Shown piece by piece: positions 48,234-56,851 of a DNA stretch of 64,000 nt. Under the pieces are notes generated by a model that had not been told where the DNA came from, did not search any database, and saw nothing but the letters and a program-made list of their open reading frames with translations. How positions within the stretch are numbered: the first letter of the stretch is position 1; each line of letters starts with the position of its first letter. The DNA is from an uncultured Lachnospiraceae bacterium (GTDB lineage Bacteria > Bacillota > Clostridia > Lachnospirales > Lachnospiraceae): NCBI GenBank assembly GCA_934339365.1, contig CAKRHW010000001.1, positions 186,001 to 250,000 of the forward strand, read 5' to 3'. Position numbers and translations under genes: made by a program.

Positions 48234-48588
48234 CAATGTCTTTATTCACCTCATCAATCAATTTTGACATTTTCACACCGTATTCGATGGAATCATCTAA
48301 TACAAATGTTATTTCTGGTGTGTTACGTAAATTCACCGTTTTTGCCAACTGCTTGCGAATAAATCCTTTTGAACTTCTTAATCCTTCGATTGTATCTGCC
48401 TTTTCCTGTTCACTACCTAACACGCTGACATAGACCTTACAAAATTTAAGATCTGGTGTCACCTCTGCTGAAATAACTGTTGTCATCGGACTAATTCTTG
48501 GATCTTTTACTTCGTTACGAATAATTTCGCTAAGCTCACGATGCACTTCCGCATTCACCCTTGTATTTTTAATGCTATTCTTTCTCAA
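48208..48588 (-). CDS. rbfA: 30S ribosome-binding factor A
   Basis: Cold-shock factor for late 16S rRNA processing. 126 residues with a KH-like fold: RVNAEVHRELSEIIRNEVKDPRI, VTPDLKFCKVYVSVLG and the end of the fold TPEITFVLDDSIEYG. Forty bases follow infB. The C-terminal tail is acidic. Its end overlaps nrnA. Confidence 0.95.
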   Translation of the reverse strand: MRKNSIKNTRVNAEVHRELSEIIRNEVKDPRISPMTTVISAEVTPDLKFCKVYVSVLGSEQEKADTIEGLRSSKGFIRKQLAKTVNLRNTPEITFVLDDSIEYGVKMSKLIDEVNKDIDEESKENQ

Positions 48589-48629
48589 TGTTATCTCCTT
48601 TACTCTGCTGTCAGGCTGATGTATTTCCT

Positions 48630-51299
48630 CTATCTTGGAACTTCAACCATCATATATGCTTCAATCTGATCTCCTTCCTGAAGATCGTTAAATTTTTCAA
48701 ATACGAGACCACATTCATATCCTGCTTTTACTTCTTTTACATCATCTTTAAAACGCTTCAATGATGCAAGTGGTCCTTCAAAGATTAAATCTTTCTCTCT
48801 TGTAATTCTAACAGAACATCCTCTTTGGAAACTTCCGTCTAAGACATAAGAACCTGCAATTGTACCTACACCGGATGCCTTAAATAACTGACGCACTTCC
48901 GCATGACCAATAACTTTTTCTTCATAAATCGGATCAAGTAATCCCTTCATGGCTGCTTCTACATCTTCAATTGCCTGATAAATTACGCGGTAAAGGCGAA
49001 TATCAACGCCTTCTTTTTCAGCAATTTCTTTTGCCTGATTATCTGGTCTTACATTAAATCCAATAATAATTGCATTCGATGCCGATGCAAGAGAAACATC
49101 AGATTCTGTAATGGCACCAACACCACCATGAATGACCTTAACGACTACTTCCTCATTCGAAAGCTTCGTCAGACTTTGTTTTACAGCTTCTACAGATCCC
49201 TGGACATCTGCCTTTACAATAATCTCTAATTCTTTTACATCACCTGCCTGAATCTGCGTATACAGATCATCTAATGACATGCGAACCTTTGTTCCTTCTA
49301 ACATCTTCTGTCTTCCCTCAGAAATAAAGGTCTCTGCAAATGTTCTCGCATCTTTTTCATTTTCTGCTGCAACAACAATTTCACCTGCATCTGGTACTCC
49401 ATTTAATCCTAAAATCTCTACCGGAGTCGATGGTTTTGCTTCTTTGATTCTTCTTCCCTTATCATCAATCATTGCACGAACCTTACCATAAGATGCACCT
49501 GCTGAAATTGGATCTCCAACATGTAAGGTACCTTTTTGAACTAAAACAGTTGCAACACTACCTTTTCCTTTATCTAACTTAGCTTCAATTACGAGACCTC
49601 TTGCTCTTCTGTTTGGATTTGCACGAAGTTCTAGAATCTCTGCCTGTAAGATAATCATCTCAAGCAGCTCATCAATTCCTTCTCCGGTCTTTGCTGATAC
49701 CGGTACAAATACTGTACTGCCACCCCAGTCTTCTGCAATCAGTTCATATTCAGAAAGTTCCTGCTTCACTCGTTCAATATTTGCTGCAGGCTTATCAATT
49801 TTATTTACGGCTACAATAATTTCGATTCCTGCTGCCTTTGCGTGGTTAATTGCTTCGATGGTCTGTGGCATAACACCATCATCTGCTGCTACCACAAGAA
49901 TTGCAATATCAGTTGCCTGTGCACCACGCATACGCATAGCTGTAAACGCCTCATGTCCCGGAGTATCTAAAAATGTAATCTGTTTTCCTTTTGCTGAAAC
50001 GGTATACGCACCAATATGCTGTGTAATTCCTCCTGCTTCTCCTTGTAATACATTCGTTTTACGGATTGCATCGAGTAAAGAAGTCTTACCATGATCTACG
50101 TGTCCCATAACACATACAACTGGTGGACGTGGTACTAAAGTAGATTCTGCATCCTCATCTTCACGAAGCATCTCTTCTATAACATCTACTTTAACCTCCT
50201 GTTCACAGATGATATCATAATCTAATGCAATTTCTTCTGCTGTTTCATAATCAATTTCTGTATTTAATGTAACCATTTTACCCTGCATAAATAATTTCTT
50301 AACCAAGGCAGATGGCTGCATTTTCATTTTTTCTGCCAGATCACGAATGGTTAATACTTCCGGAATGGTAATTACTTTGATTGTCTCTTCCGGAGCTTCC
50401 TTTTTCTCCTTTGTTGGCTTCTGAAGTACAGGAAGTTTCTCACCCTTTGCACTCTTTTTGCCTTTTCCGTCTGTATAATTATTTTTATTTCTTTCCTGTC
50501 TGTCAAAACGCAACTTATCTTCACGTTCCTTCTTTGCTCTTTCTGCTACTAATGCATCTGCAGAAGTATCCGGCATCATCTCGCGGTTATCTCTCTTAAA
50601 TCCGCCTCTTCCGCCACGATTGTCATTATTTCTTCCGCCAAATGATCTGCCATTATTGTTATTGCGGTCATTGTTACGGTCATTATTTCTAAAGTTACGG
50701 TCACCGCCGCGGTTATTATTTCTGTCATTGCGATCATTTCTGTTATTTCCATTTCCATTACGATCGCCTGGTTTATTTCCATAACGGCGATTATTATCTC
50801 TGTTTTCTCCGTTATTTCTTACACCATTACTGCGTTCTCCGTTACGGTCATTATTTCTAAAGTTACGGTCGCCTCCGCGGTTATTATTTCTGTCATTGCG
50901 ATTCGTTCTTCCGGCATACTGTGTACGATCCTGTTGTCTTCCACGATTGTCATTATTACGATTGCCCTGCTGTTTTTCACCATGATTGTTATTACGATCA
51001 TTGGTGTACACTTTTTTTTGCTGATTCTGTCCCTCCGGTTTATTGGTCCAGATTCTCTTCTTTGGAGATTCTTCTTTATTCTGGTTTAAATTCTCCGGTT
51101 TTCTTTCTGTCTTACCGGCATTTTTTTGTGAATCCTCTGTCTTAGGATTTAATTTATTTTTTACCTGTCTTACCTGTTCTTCATCAAGACCATTTGTTGC
51201 CTTTAGTTCTTTTTTGCCATCCGGATCAAGCACTTTGATAATTTCCTTATTTTCTTTACCCAATTCTTTTGCTAAATCATAAATTCTGATTTTTGCCAT
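48630..51299 (-). CDS. infB: Translation initiation factor IF-2
   Basis: GTPase that brings initiator tRNA to the 30S subunit. 889 residues. After a short IF2 N-terminal motif (residues 1-50, [15 protein letters not shown]) comes a long low-complexity Asn/Arg/Asp/Gly-rich region (about 75-255), then the second N-domain ([19 protein letters not shown]), the G domain with GHVDHGKTS (about 400), [11 protein letters not shown] and NKIDK, and domains II-IV ending in the tRNA-binding C2. The region 85-250 contains a duplicated segment. ATG with GGAGG. It starts 2 bases after ylxQ. Confidence 0.97.
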   Translation of the reverse strand: MAKIRIYDLAKELGKENKEIIKVLDPDGKKELKATNGLDEEQVRQVKNKLNPKTEDSQKNAGKTERKPENLNQNKEESPKKRIWTNKPEGQNQQKKVYTNDRNNNHGEKQQGNRNNDNRGRQQDRTQYAGRTNRNDRNNNRGGDRNFRNNDRNGERSNGVRNNGENRDNNRRYGNKPGDRNGNGNNRNDRNDRNNNRGGDRNFRNNDRNNDRNNNNGRSFGGRNNDNRGGRGGFKRDNREMMPDTSADALVAERAKKEREDKLRFDRQERNKNNYTDGKGKKSAKGEKLPVLQKPTKEKKEAPEETIKVITIPEVLTIRDLAEKMKMQPSALVKKLFMQGKMVTLNTEIDYETAEEIALDYDIICEQEVKVDVIEEMLREDEDAESTLVPRPPVVCVMGHVDHGKTSLLDAIRKTNVLQGEAGGITQHIGAYTVSAKGKQITFLDTPGHEAFTAMRMRGAQATDIAILVVAADDGVMPQTIEAINHAKAAGIEIIVAVNKIDKPAANIERVKQELSEYELIAEDWGGSTVFVPVSAKTGEGIDELLEMIILQAEILELRANPNRRARGLVIEAKLDKGKGSVATVLVQKGTLHVGDPISAGASYGKVRAMIDDKGRRIKEAKPSTPVEILGLNGVPDAGEIVVAAENEKDARTFAETFISEGRQKMLEGTKVRMSLDDLYTQIQAGDVKELEIIVKADVQGSVEAVKQSLTKLSNEEVVVKVIHGGVGAITESDVSLASASNAIIIGFNVRPDNQAKEIAEKEGVDIRLYRVIYQAIEDVEAAMKGLLDPIYEEKVIGHAEVRQLFKASGVGTIAGSYVLDGSFQRGCSVRITREKDLIFEGPLASLKRFKDDVKEVKAGYECGLVFEKFNDLQEGDQIEAYMMVEVPR
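50673..50734. repeat. Direct repeat copy 1 inside infB
   Basis: A 62-base segment repeated 168 bases away with only a few differences. It encodes the Asn-Asp-Arg-rich [14 protein letters not shown] stretch of IF-2. Confidence 0.85.
50841..50902. repeat. Direct repeat copy 2 inside infB
   Basis: Partner of the repeat at 50673-50734; both are in frame, so the reading frame is kept. It probably arose by tandem slippage within the low-complexity linker. Confidence 0.85.
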
Positions 51300-51300
51300 T

Positions 51301-51639
51301 CTATCTACCTCCGTTATTGCTTACTGTTACGTTTTTTAGTTTCATTTTCTTTATAATCGCCGTTGCAAATCCTTCATCCAAAACTGCAAGAGATGCCCGA
51401 ACTTCTTTTCCAATTGCATTCCCCAAATCAATCTTCGTTGCATATTCTGCAAAAGGTACCTCATAAAATTCGCATTTATTTCGAAACATCTTTTTGGTGT
51501 TGGCAGATGCATCCTCCGCAACAATGACTAAGCATGCTTTTCCCTCTTTGATGGATTTCTCTGTCATAAATTCTCCGCATCCAATTTTTCCTGCTCTGGT
51601 AGCCAGACCAAGCATTTGCAAAATATTATCTCTATTCAA
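51301..51639 (-). CDS. ylxQ: L7Ae/L30e-type RNA-binding protein YlxQ
   Basis: 112 residues with the L7Ae/L30e fold: [56 protein letters not shown] and a final [11 protein letters not shown]. The family binds kink-turn RNA; the role of YlxQ itself is unclear. The start is TTG at 51639, overlapping the ylxR stop by 8 bases, with GGAGG nine bases upstream. Conserved position between ylxR and infB. Confidence 0.9.
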   Translation of the reverse strand: MNRDNILQMLGLATRAGKIGCGEFMTEKSIKEGKACLVIVAEDASANTKKMFRNKCEFYEVPFAEYATKIDLGNAIGKEVRASLAVLDEGFATAIIKKMKLKNVTVSNNGGR

Positions 51640-51901
51640 CTTCTATGTCCTCCATTAACTGCGTAATCACTTCTTCCGGTATCTCTGTCTTTAATGAGCG
51701 TTGTAAACCTTTCGTCTTCAGCGCTTTTTTCAGGCAATCCATGTTCGGACACAGATATGCACCTCTTCCATTTTGTTTTCCGGTTCGATCTAACAAAATC
51801 TGCCCTTCGGAAGTTTTAATTACCCGAATCATTTCTTTTTTATTTTTCATTTCACCACAACCGGTGCATTGACGTTGCGGTATTTTTTTTGTTTGACTCA
51901 T
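51632..51901 (-). CDS. ylxR: DUF448 RNA-binding protein YlxR
   Basis: 89 residues with the family signature RQCTGCGEMKNKKEMIRVI and the C-terminal RTGKQNGRGAYLCPN, then CLKKALKTKGLQRSL. Structural work on homologues suggests nucleic-acid binding, and YlxR has been linked to gene regulation. It is 49 bases after nusA, in the conserved nusA-ylxR-ylxQ-infB order. Confidence 0.92.
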   Translation of the reverse strand: MSQTKKIPQRQCTGCGEMKNKKEMIRVIKTSEGQILLDRTGKQNGRGAYLCPNMDCLKKALKTKGLQRSLKTEIPEEVITQLMEDIEVE

Positions 51902-51950
51902 GCTACCTCCATTCCGAAATTCTTACACAAAAGGAGTCCTTCACCTCTTT

Positions 51951-53162
51951 TTATTCTTCTGTTTCGTTTTCGTCTAAATTGTCTGCCTCATCTCTTGTCT
52001 CTTCTGATCCAGTCATTTCTTCGTTCTCGTCCTGTATCTGTGCACTGCTGTCTTCTTCCTGCACATGTTCTGTATCTTCTTCTGTCTCTGTCTGATCTTC
52101 TGTATACTTACCAAAGTTGCCACCCATTTCCTCTACCTGGGATTCACTTCTGATATCAATCTTAAATCCTGTCAGTCTTGCAGCCAGTCTTGCATTCTGT
52201 CCTTCTTTTCCGATTGCAAGAGATAACTGATAATCCGGTACTACTACCTGTGCTTCTTTTGTCTCATCATCTGCTACAACTGATACAACTTTTGCAGGGC
52301 TTAATGCATTTTCAATCAGAATTGCAGGATTCTCACTCCAGTTGATAATATCAATCTTTTCTCCACGCAATTCTGTTACGACAGAATTAACACGTGCTCC
52401 ACTATGTCCGACACATGCTCCTACCGGGTCAACATCAGGATTATTGCTCTTTACTGCCATCTTTGTTCTTGAACCTGGTTCTCTTGCAATTGACATAATC
52501 TCAACTGTTCCATCCTGAATCTCTGTTACTTCTGCTTCAAACAGACGCTTTACCAAATCCGGATGAGATCTAGATACAACTACTCTTGGTCCCTTTGGAG
52601 TATCTTTTACTTCTACGATATATAACTTAATTCTCTCTGTTGGCTGAAATACTTCGCCAGGTACCTGTTCATGCTCTGTCAAAACTGCATCTGTCTTACC
52701 AAGATTAATACTGATACTCTTTCCATTTACCCTCTGAACAATACCTGTTACGATATCTTTCTCTTTTTCATAGAACTGATCAAAGATTGCTTTTCTTTCC
52801 TGTTCTCTGATTGCCTGTAAAATAACATTCTTGGCATTCTGAGTAGCAATACGTCCAAATTCTTTTGACTTTACTTCAACATTAACCATATCTCCCACTT
52901 TATAGCTCTTGTGTAATTTTTCCGCATCTTCTAAGCTGATCTCTGTACATGGATCTTCTACATGTTCAACAACCTGACGTTCTGCTAATACTTTAAAATC
53001 CCCTGTCTGACGATCCACACTTACTTTAATATTATCTGTCTTGCCAAAATGGCTTTTACATGCGGTAAGAAGAGAATTTTCAATTGCATCTAACAACAAC
53101 TCTTTGTCGATTCCTTTTTCCTTCTCTAACACTCCTAATGCCTGGATTAATTCACTGTTCAT
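51951..53162 (-). CDS. nusA: Transcription elongation and termination factor NusA
   Basis: Binds RNA polymerase and stimulates pausing and intrinsic termination. 403 residues: an N-terminal polymerase-binding domain (1-125), S1 (about 133-200, [19 protein letters not shown]), and two KH domains (about 205-345, ending [20 protein letters not shown]). The last 55 residues are very acidic (Glu/Asp rich) and lack the repeats found in gamma-proteobacteria. It starts 34 bases after rimP, and a terminator-like leader precedes rimP. Confidence 0.97.
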   Translation of the reverse strand: MNSELIQALGVLEKEKGIDKELLLDAIENSLLTACKSHFGKTDNIKVSVDRQTGDFKVLAERQVVEHVEDPCTEISLEDAEKLHKSYKVGDMVNVEVKSKEFGRIATQNAKNVILQAIREQERKAIFDQFYEKEKDIVTGIVQRVNGKSISINLGKTDAVLTEHEQVPGEVFQPTERIKLYIVEVKDTPKGPRVVVSRSHPDLVKRLFEAEVTEIQDGTVEIMSIAREPGSRTKMAVKSNNPDVDPVGACVGHSGARVNSVVTELRGEKIDIINWSENPAILIENALSPAKVVSVVADDETKEAQVVVPDYQLSLAIGKEGQNARLAARLTGFKIDIRSESQVEEMGGNFGKYTEDQTETEEDTEHVQEEDSSAQIQDENEEMTGSEETRDEADNLDENETEE

Positions 53163-53195
53163 TTTTTATTTCCTCCTAATTTTACTTTTTAATCC

Positions 53196-53660
53196 TTAAA
53201 AATCAAATGATAATCTTATTAATGCAATGTCTGGTCTTTGAAATGTAACCTCTGAACCATCAATCTCGAGTGTAACCTCCTGGTCTGAATATGCTTTTAA
53301 GATTCCGGTAAATTCTTTCTGTCGGTTCACTGCACGATATAAGCGCACATCAACCTCTTCTCCTAAACTTCTCTCAAAATCTCTTGGTTTCTTCAACGGT
53401 CTGCCAAGTCCCGGAGAACTTACTTCTAATATATATGCATCGTCTATAAAATCAGTGCGATCAAGCTGGTCGCTCAATGCTCTGCTGACTTTCTCACAGT
53501 CATCAATAGTAATTCCTCCCGGCTTATCAATATATGCTCTAAGGTAAAAATTACTTCCTTCTTTTACATATTCTACATCTACAAGTTCAAACTGATTCTC
53601 TTCTATGATTGGCTCAAGCAGTTCTTCTGTCTTAGCCTCATATTCTTCTCTTTTTGACAT
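53196..53660 (-). CDS. rimP: Ribosome maturation factor RimP
   Basis: Acts early in 30S assembly. 154 residues with DVEYVKEGSNFYLRAYIDKPGGI... style N-domain and a C-terminal domain; the conserved stretch LEVSSPGLGRPL with the following KPRDFE is present, as is GSEVTFQRPDIALIRLSFDF at the end. I chose the ATG at 53660, right after GGAGGACTTT; the frame extends 4 codons further. First gene of the nusA cluster. Confidence 0.94.
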   Translation of the reverse strand: MSKREEYEAKTEELLEPIIEENQFELVDVEYVKEGSNFYLRAYIDKPGGITIDDCEKVSRALSDQLDRTDFIDDAYILEVSSPGLGRPLKKPRDFERSLGEEVDVRLYRAVNRQKEFTGILKAYSDQEVTLEIDGSEVTFQRPDIALIRLSFDF

Positions 53661-53714
53661 AAAGTCCTCCAATCTTTTTATCTATCTTCTGTATTCCCGT
53701 TTACGGAAATTCAT

Positions 53715-53777
53715 GTCAGAGCAGCTGACCGAAAACTTTCCCATAGATTAAGAAAAGTGGGCTTTGTCAGCCCACTT
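53715..53777 (-). promoter_or_regulatory. Leader terminator and candidate antiterminator upstream of rimP-nusA
   Basis: A 9-bp stem AAGTGGGCT / AGCCCACTT (53755-53763 with 53769-53777) followed by UUUUCUU on the minus strand lies between the promoter at 53805 and the rimP ATG. GTCAGC at 53724-53729 downstream can pair with GCTGAC (53766-53771), which covers the loop and part of the right arm, giving an alternative fold. The same downstream segment can also form its own hairpin (53715-53729). The stem is also positioned to end the NlpC/P60 transcript. Confidence 0.6.
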
Positions 53778-53804
53778 CATATCCTCAAGTTCTCATTTAC
53801 TATA

Positions 53805-53833
53805 ATGATAGCACTTTTTTTTCTAAAATGCAA
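53805..53833 (-). promoter_or_regulatory. Sigma-A promoter of the rimP-nusA cluster
   Basis: TTGCAT (53828-53833), 17-base spacer, TATCAT (53805-53810). It lies right after the NlpC/P60 stop codon and before the leader terminator. Confidence 0.8.
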
Positions 53834-53849
53834 GATTCTTTTTTACTTT

Positions 53850-55013
53850 CTATTGTTCAAACAATAATTTTAATACTTTTTCTGCACTCATGTTACGAAT
53901 TCCTTCTGGATCCCACATAACCTTTCTTCCTGTATAATCCCATCTCATGCAGGAATAATGTGTTAAAAATAATTGATTGACACTACAATCCGGATATTTT
54001 TTATACCAGTCCGGATAATATTGCTTCATATATTTTTGGGCAAGACGGTATGCCTGGCTGTCTTTTCTGCCCTGCTTCGAAGGAGTTCCGCTAATTTTAA
54101 CTCCAGGTGGTGCACTATGTACCAATACAACACTTCCATCCTTGCATTCTCCTAAAACAATATATACATGTCCACAATCCCAGCATGTTGTTCCCATGAT
54201 ATCTCCCGGCATATGTTTTGTCACTTTCTGTCTGTCAGTTACTGTCCCAAATCCTAATGCACCATAAGCACTTACAATTTTTCTGGAGCTATATACATAT
54301 CCCTGATTTCCAGGCTGTGTATTTAATACATTATAAACAGTCCATCCGACAAATCCGGAACAATCAAGTCCCTTGCCCCATTGATAACGGGTTTTGTTAA
54401 AGTCATAAGATGATGTCTGTTTTTCTGCAAACTGTTCCCATTCCGGATTCACACCAATTCTTTTTGCATCATCTCCGGCAGCGGTATCTTCTTTATTCCA
54501 TCCGCCTCCCCAGATATACATGGTGTGTCCGACCGGTTCCATTGCAGTCTGAAGGAAATTTAGTAATGTAGATTTTCCTTTTACCGGAAGAATTCCTGTT
54601 GCCCTCCGGCTGAGTCTTCCATATACTTCTTTTTTCTTAGATACCTTTCCTGCTTTCACACGAAAATAATAACTTCTTCCTTTTTTTAATCCTTTTACAT
54701 CCAAACGATTTCCTCTGGTTTTTCCAACCATCCGATATTGTTTTTTTGTTCTGTCATAATAATATACTTTATAAATTCCCGTCTTTCTTACCGGCATCCA
54801 GGATACCCTAAGCGAAGACTGATCTGGATTTAAAGAAACATTTACCTTAGTTGGTGCTTTCAGATTCGCCTGAATCTTTACTGCTCCCTGTGCAGTAAGG
54901 TGATTCCCGGTCAAAAACAACCATGTGGCCGCAATCACTACACCAGCCTTCTTTATCTTTGATTTCTTAAAAAAACAGCTCTTGTTTTCTGGTTTCTTTC
55001 TCCTTTGTTTCAT
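53850..55013 (-). CDS. Secreted FN3 plus NlpC/P60-like cell-wall peptidase
   Basis: 388 residues. A long, basic signal peptide (KSKIKKAGVVIAATWLFLTGNHLTAQGA, cleavage near 45; note 20 residues shown at most) precedes a fibronectin type III domain (about 50-130, VNVSLNPDQSSLRVSWMPV, then YYFRVKAG), then an NlpC/P60-like C-terminal domain with catalytic Cys in GLDCSGFVGW, His in WDCGHVYIVLGE and HSAPPGVK downstream. This matches wall-peptide hydrolases. I chose the ATG at 55013 after GGAGG rather than an ATG 24 bases earlier. It has its own promoter. Confidence 0.82.
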   Translation of the reverse strand: MKQRRKKPENKSCFFKKSKIKKAGVVIAATWLFLTGNHLTAQGAVKIQANLKAPTKVNVSLNPDQSSLRVSWMPVRKTGIYKVYYYDRTKKQYRMVGKTRGNRLDVKGLKKGRSYYFRVKAGKVSKKKEVYGRLSRRATGILPVKGKSTLLNFLQTAMEPVGHTMYIWGGGWNKEDTAAGDDAKRIGVNPEWEQFAEKQTSSYDFNKTRYQWGKGLDCSGFVGWTVYNVLNTQPGNQGYVYSSRKIVSAYGALGFGTVTDRQKVTKHMPGDIMGTTCWDCGHVYIVLGECKDGSVVLVHSAPPGVKISGTPSKQGRKDSQAYRLAQKYMKQYYPDWYKKYPDCSVNQLFLTHYSCMRWDYTGRKVMWDPEGIRNMSAEKVLKLLFEQ

Positions 55014-55045
55014 CCTTAAACCTCCAACTTCATACATTCTTCCCT

Positions 55046-55074
55046 ATTATACTCTCTCCCTCTTTTTACTTCAA
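55046..55074 (-). promoter_or_regulatory. Sigma-A promoter of the NlpC/P60-like gene
   Basis: TTGAAG (55069-55074), 17-base spacer, TATAAT (55046-55051), divergent from the tRNA promoter. Confidence 0.8.
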
Positions 55075-55116
55075 TCAAAAAATAATCAAAATAATTCAAT
55101 TTTTTTCAAAAAACAC

Positions 55117-55144
55117 TTGCATTTTTTGAAATATAGTGTATACT
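55117..55144 (+). promoter_or_regulatory. Promoter of tRNA-Glu
   Basis: TTGCAT (55117-55122), 16-base spacer, TATACT (55139-55144), about 20 bases before the mature tRNA. Confidence 0.8.
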
Positions 55145-55163
55145 ATACAAGTACTTGCGACAT

Positions 55164-55235
55164 GGCTTGTTGGTCAAGCGGTTAAGACGCCGCCCTCTCA
55201 CGGCGGAATCAGGGGTTCGATTCCCCTACAAGCTG
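55164..55235 (+). tRNA. tRNA-Glu (anticodon CTC)
   Basis: A 72-base cloverleaf: acceptor GGCTTGT with ACAAGCT (one G-T pair), D-arm GGTCAAGCGGTTAAGAC, anticodon stem CCGCC/GGCGG with loop CTCTCAC (anticodon CTC at 55197-55199), T-stem AGGGG/CCCCT with TTCGATT loop. CCA is not encoded. It reads GAG; bacteria usually rely on a TTC tRNA for both Glu codons. Confidence 0.95.
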
Positions 55236-55241
55236 CTCATG

Positions 55242-55274
55242 AAACTGTTTCACAGATTGTGAAGCAGTTTTTTT
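55242..55274 (+). terminator. Terminator of tRNA-Glu
   Basis: A 13-bp stem (AAACTGTTTCACA with TGTGAAGCAGTTT, 55242-55254 and 55258-55270) with a GAT loop, followed by T residues. Confidence 0.9.
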
Positions 55275-55293
55275 ATTCTTTCTTTATAAAATA

Positions 55294-55330
55294 AAAAGAT
55301 GACATCTCATTTCTATCAGATGTCATCTTT
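55294..55330. terminator. Terminator of the pfkB-to-glycosylase operon
   Basis: A 13-bp stem AAAGATGACATCT / AGATGTCATCTTT (about 55296-55308 and 55318-55330) with flanking A and T runs on both sides; it lies 3 bases after the glycosylase stop and is usable in both directions. Confidence 0.9.
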
Positions 55331-55333
55331 TTT

Positions 55334-55813
55334 CTATCCTAACAGACTATCTTTCCATGCTTCTATTAGTCGTTCCAAGTTCCATGCTGCATTTGCAGGA
55401 CTCGTCGATGGAAGACAGATATCTTCGATTTTTGTTTCTGCTTTTAGATATTTCCGGTATAAAGAAGAAGCTTTCTTCCCATTTGTAACAATTCTTTTTA
55501 TTTGTGCCTGCTCTAAAATCATCCCGATATGATTTACTTCCACATTTTTAATACTGCTGTCGGATGAACCAACAATGTCACAAGAATGAATGACATCCCA
55601 GACTGCAATTTGGTGAAGTAACAACATATGTTTCTTTTCTTCTATCGTAACCGGAACATCCTCTTTAAAAACACCCGATAACACTTTCCAGAAACGATTT
55701 TGCGGATGACCGTAAAAGAATCCACTTTCTCTTGATTTTACCGAAGGAAAACTTCCTAATACCAATACTTTTGATTGCTCATTATAAACCGGACAAATAG
55801 AATGAAGTACCAT
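55334..55813 (-). CDS. DNA-deoxyinosine glycosylase (family 6 uracil-DNA glycosylase-like)
   Basis: 159 residues. Removes hypoxanthine (deaminated adenine) from DNA. Motif 1 is VLVLGSFPSVKSRESGFFYG with GHPQNRFWKVL, and IAVWDVIHSCDIVGSSDSSI plus the final PSTSPANAAWN are typical of this family (TIGR04274 type). The ATG directly abuts the preceding dipeptidase stop codon, so it is in that operon. It is the last gene before a terminator. Confidence 0.85.
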   Translation of the reverse strand: MVLHSICPVYNEQSKVLVLGSFPSVKSRESGFFYGHPQNRFWKVLSGVFKEDVPVTIEEKKHMLLLHQIAVWDVIHSCDIVGSSDSSIKNVEVNHIGMILEQAQIKRIVTNGKKASSLYRKYLKAETKIEDICLPSTSPANAAWNLERLIEAWKDSLLG

Positions 55814-56818
55814 TTACACAAGAACCTCCCGATATACCCGTAAAACATTATCTTTCATAATCTTATCTAAGTTATCTCCTGTAAATCCGGCTTTTTTCAT
55901 TTTATGAATGAGCTTTGGCATGTAAGAAGCATCCTGTAAATCTACATTTCTTTCAATCCCGTCAAAGTCCGTTCCAAATCCTAATACATCCATTCCTCCG
56001 ATATTTACAATATGTTTTGCATGTGCAACAACAGCATCCATATAATCTTCTCCATTTTCTGAATCAGAAGAGCTTTTTAGGAAATTCATGCAAAAATTAA
56101 GTCCCATGACACCGCCACAATTCGATAGCGTGCGAATCATATTATCTGTTAAATTTCTTACCCAGGGACAGACTTGTCTTGCATTGGAATGACTTGCTAC
56201 AAATGGTTTTGTTGAATAACGTGCCACATCGTAAAATCCGGCATCGGAAAGATGAGAAACATCTACGATCATACCTATTTCATTCATTCGTTCTACAAAT
56301 TCTATTCCTCGTTTTGTCAGTCCTTTTTCCACTTCAGGTGTCGTAAATTTTTCTATCGAATCTTCTTTTTTCTCTCTGGCATTGACATTTGGATGCCCAA
56401 GACTATTCTCATAATTCCAGGTAAGTGTCAGCATTCTTGCCCCCATCTGATAAAGAGCATCTAATTTTTTTAAGTCTCCCTCACATATTTCTCCTTCTTC
56501 TAACGTAAGAAGTGCCGATAATTTCCCATCCTGTTCATTCTGTTTCATCTGTTCATAATTTGTCACAAGTGAAATGCGTTCTGCATTTACTGCAAGCTCA
56601 TCTTTGAATAATTGTATCATATTTACCGCTTTCTGATAGGGGTGTGGACTCTTCTCTAAGTCTAAAAAAACGGCAAAATTTTGTAACAGATAATCTCCTA
56701 ATTCTAACTTTTGTAAATCAATATCGAGCTGATTTCTGTTCAGTGTTTCTTTTTCTCCCTGCTCTTTTCGTTCATAAAGTCTGGCAATGGTATCACAATG
56801 CATATCTACGATTTTCAT
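55814..56818 (-). CDS. Membrane dipeptidase (peptidase M19)
   Basis: Zinc dipeptidase of the renal dipeptidase/PepD type. 334 residues with the metal set: DMHCDTIARLYE (His-x-Asp, residues about 5-8), TLEEGE (bridging Glu), VSHLSDAGFYDV, VASHSNARQVCPWVRNLTD and GFGTDFDGIE. The ATG at 56818 follows GAGG; the frame extends 9 codons further upstream without support. No signal peptide or anchor is visible, so it is probably cytosolic. Substrates are likely dipeptides; D-configured ones are possible. Confidence 0.9.
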   Translation of the reverse strand: MKIVDMHCDTIARLYERKEQGEKETLNRNQLDIDLQKLELGDYLLQNFAVFLDLEKSPHPYQKAVNMIQLFKDELAVNAERISLVTNYEQMKQNEQDGKLSALLTLEEGEICEGDLKKLDALYQMGARMLTLTWNYENSLGHPNVNAREKKEDSIEKFTTPEVEKGLTKRGIEFVERMNEIGMIVDVSHLSDAGFYDVARYSTKPFVASHSNARQVCPWVRNLTDNMIRTLSNCGGVMGLNFCMNFLKSSSDSENGEDYMDAVVAHAKHIVNIGGMDVLGFGTDFDGIERNVDLQDASYMPKLIHKMKKAGFTGDNLDKIMKDNVLRVYREVLV

Positions 56819-56851
56819 TTTGTTCCTCTTTTTCTCTCTTTCCATATCGTC

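Noticed and set aside
50560..51080. Repeats in infB as a possible CRISPR array or minisatellite element
   Set aside because: The repeats are in frame, encode the IF-2 linker and have no regular spacer structure.
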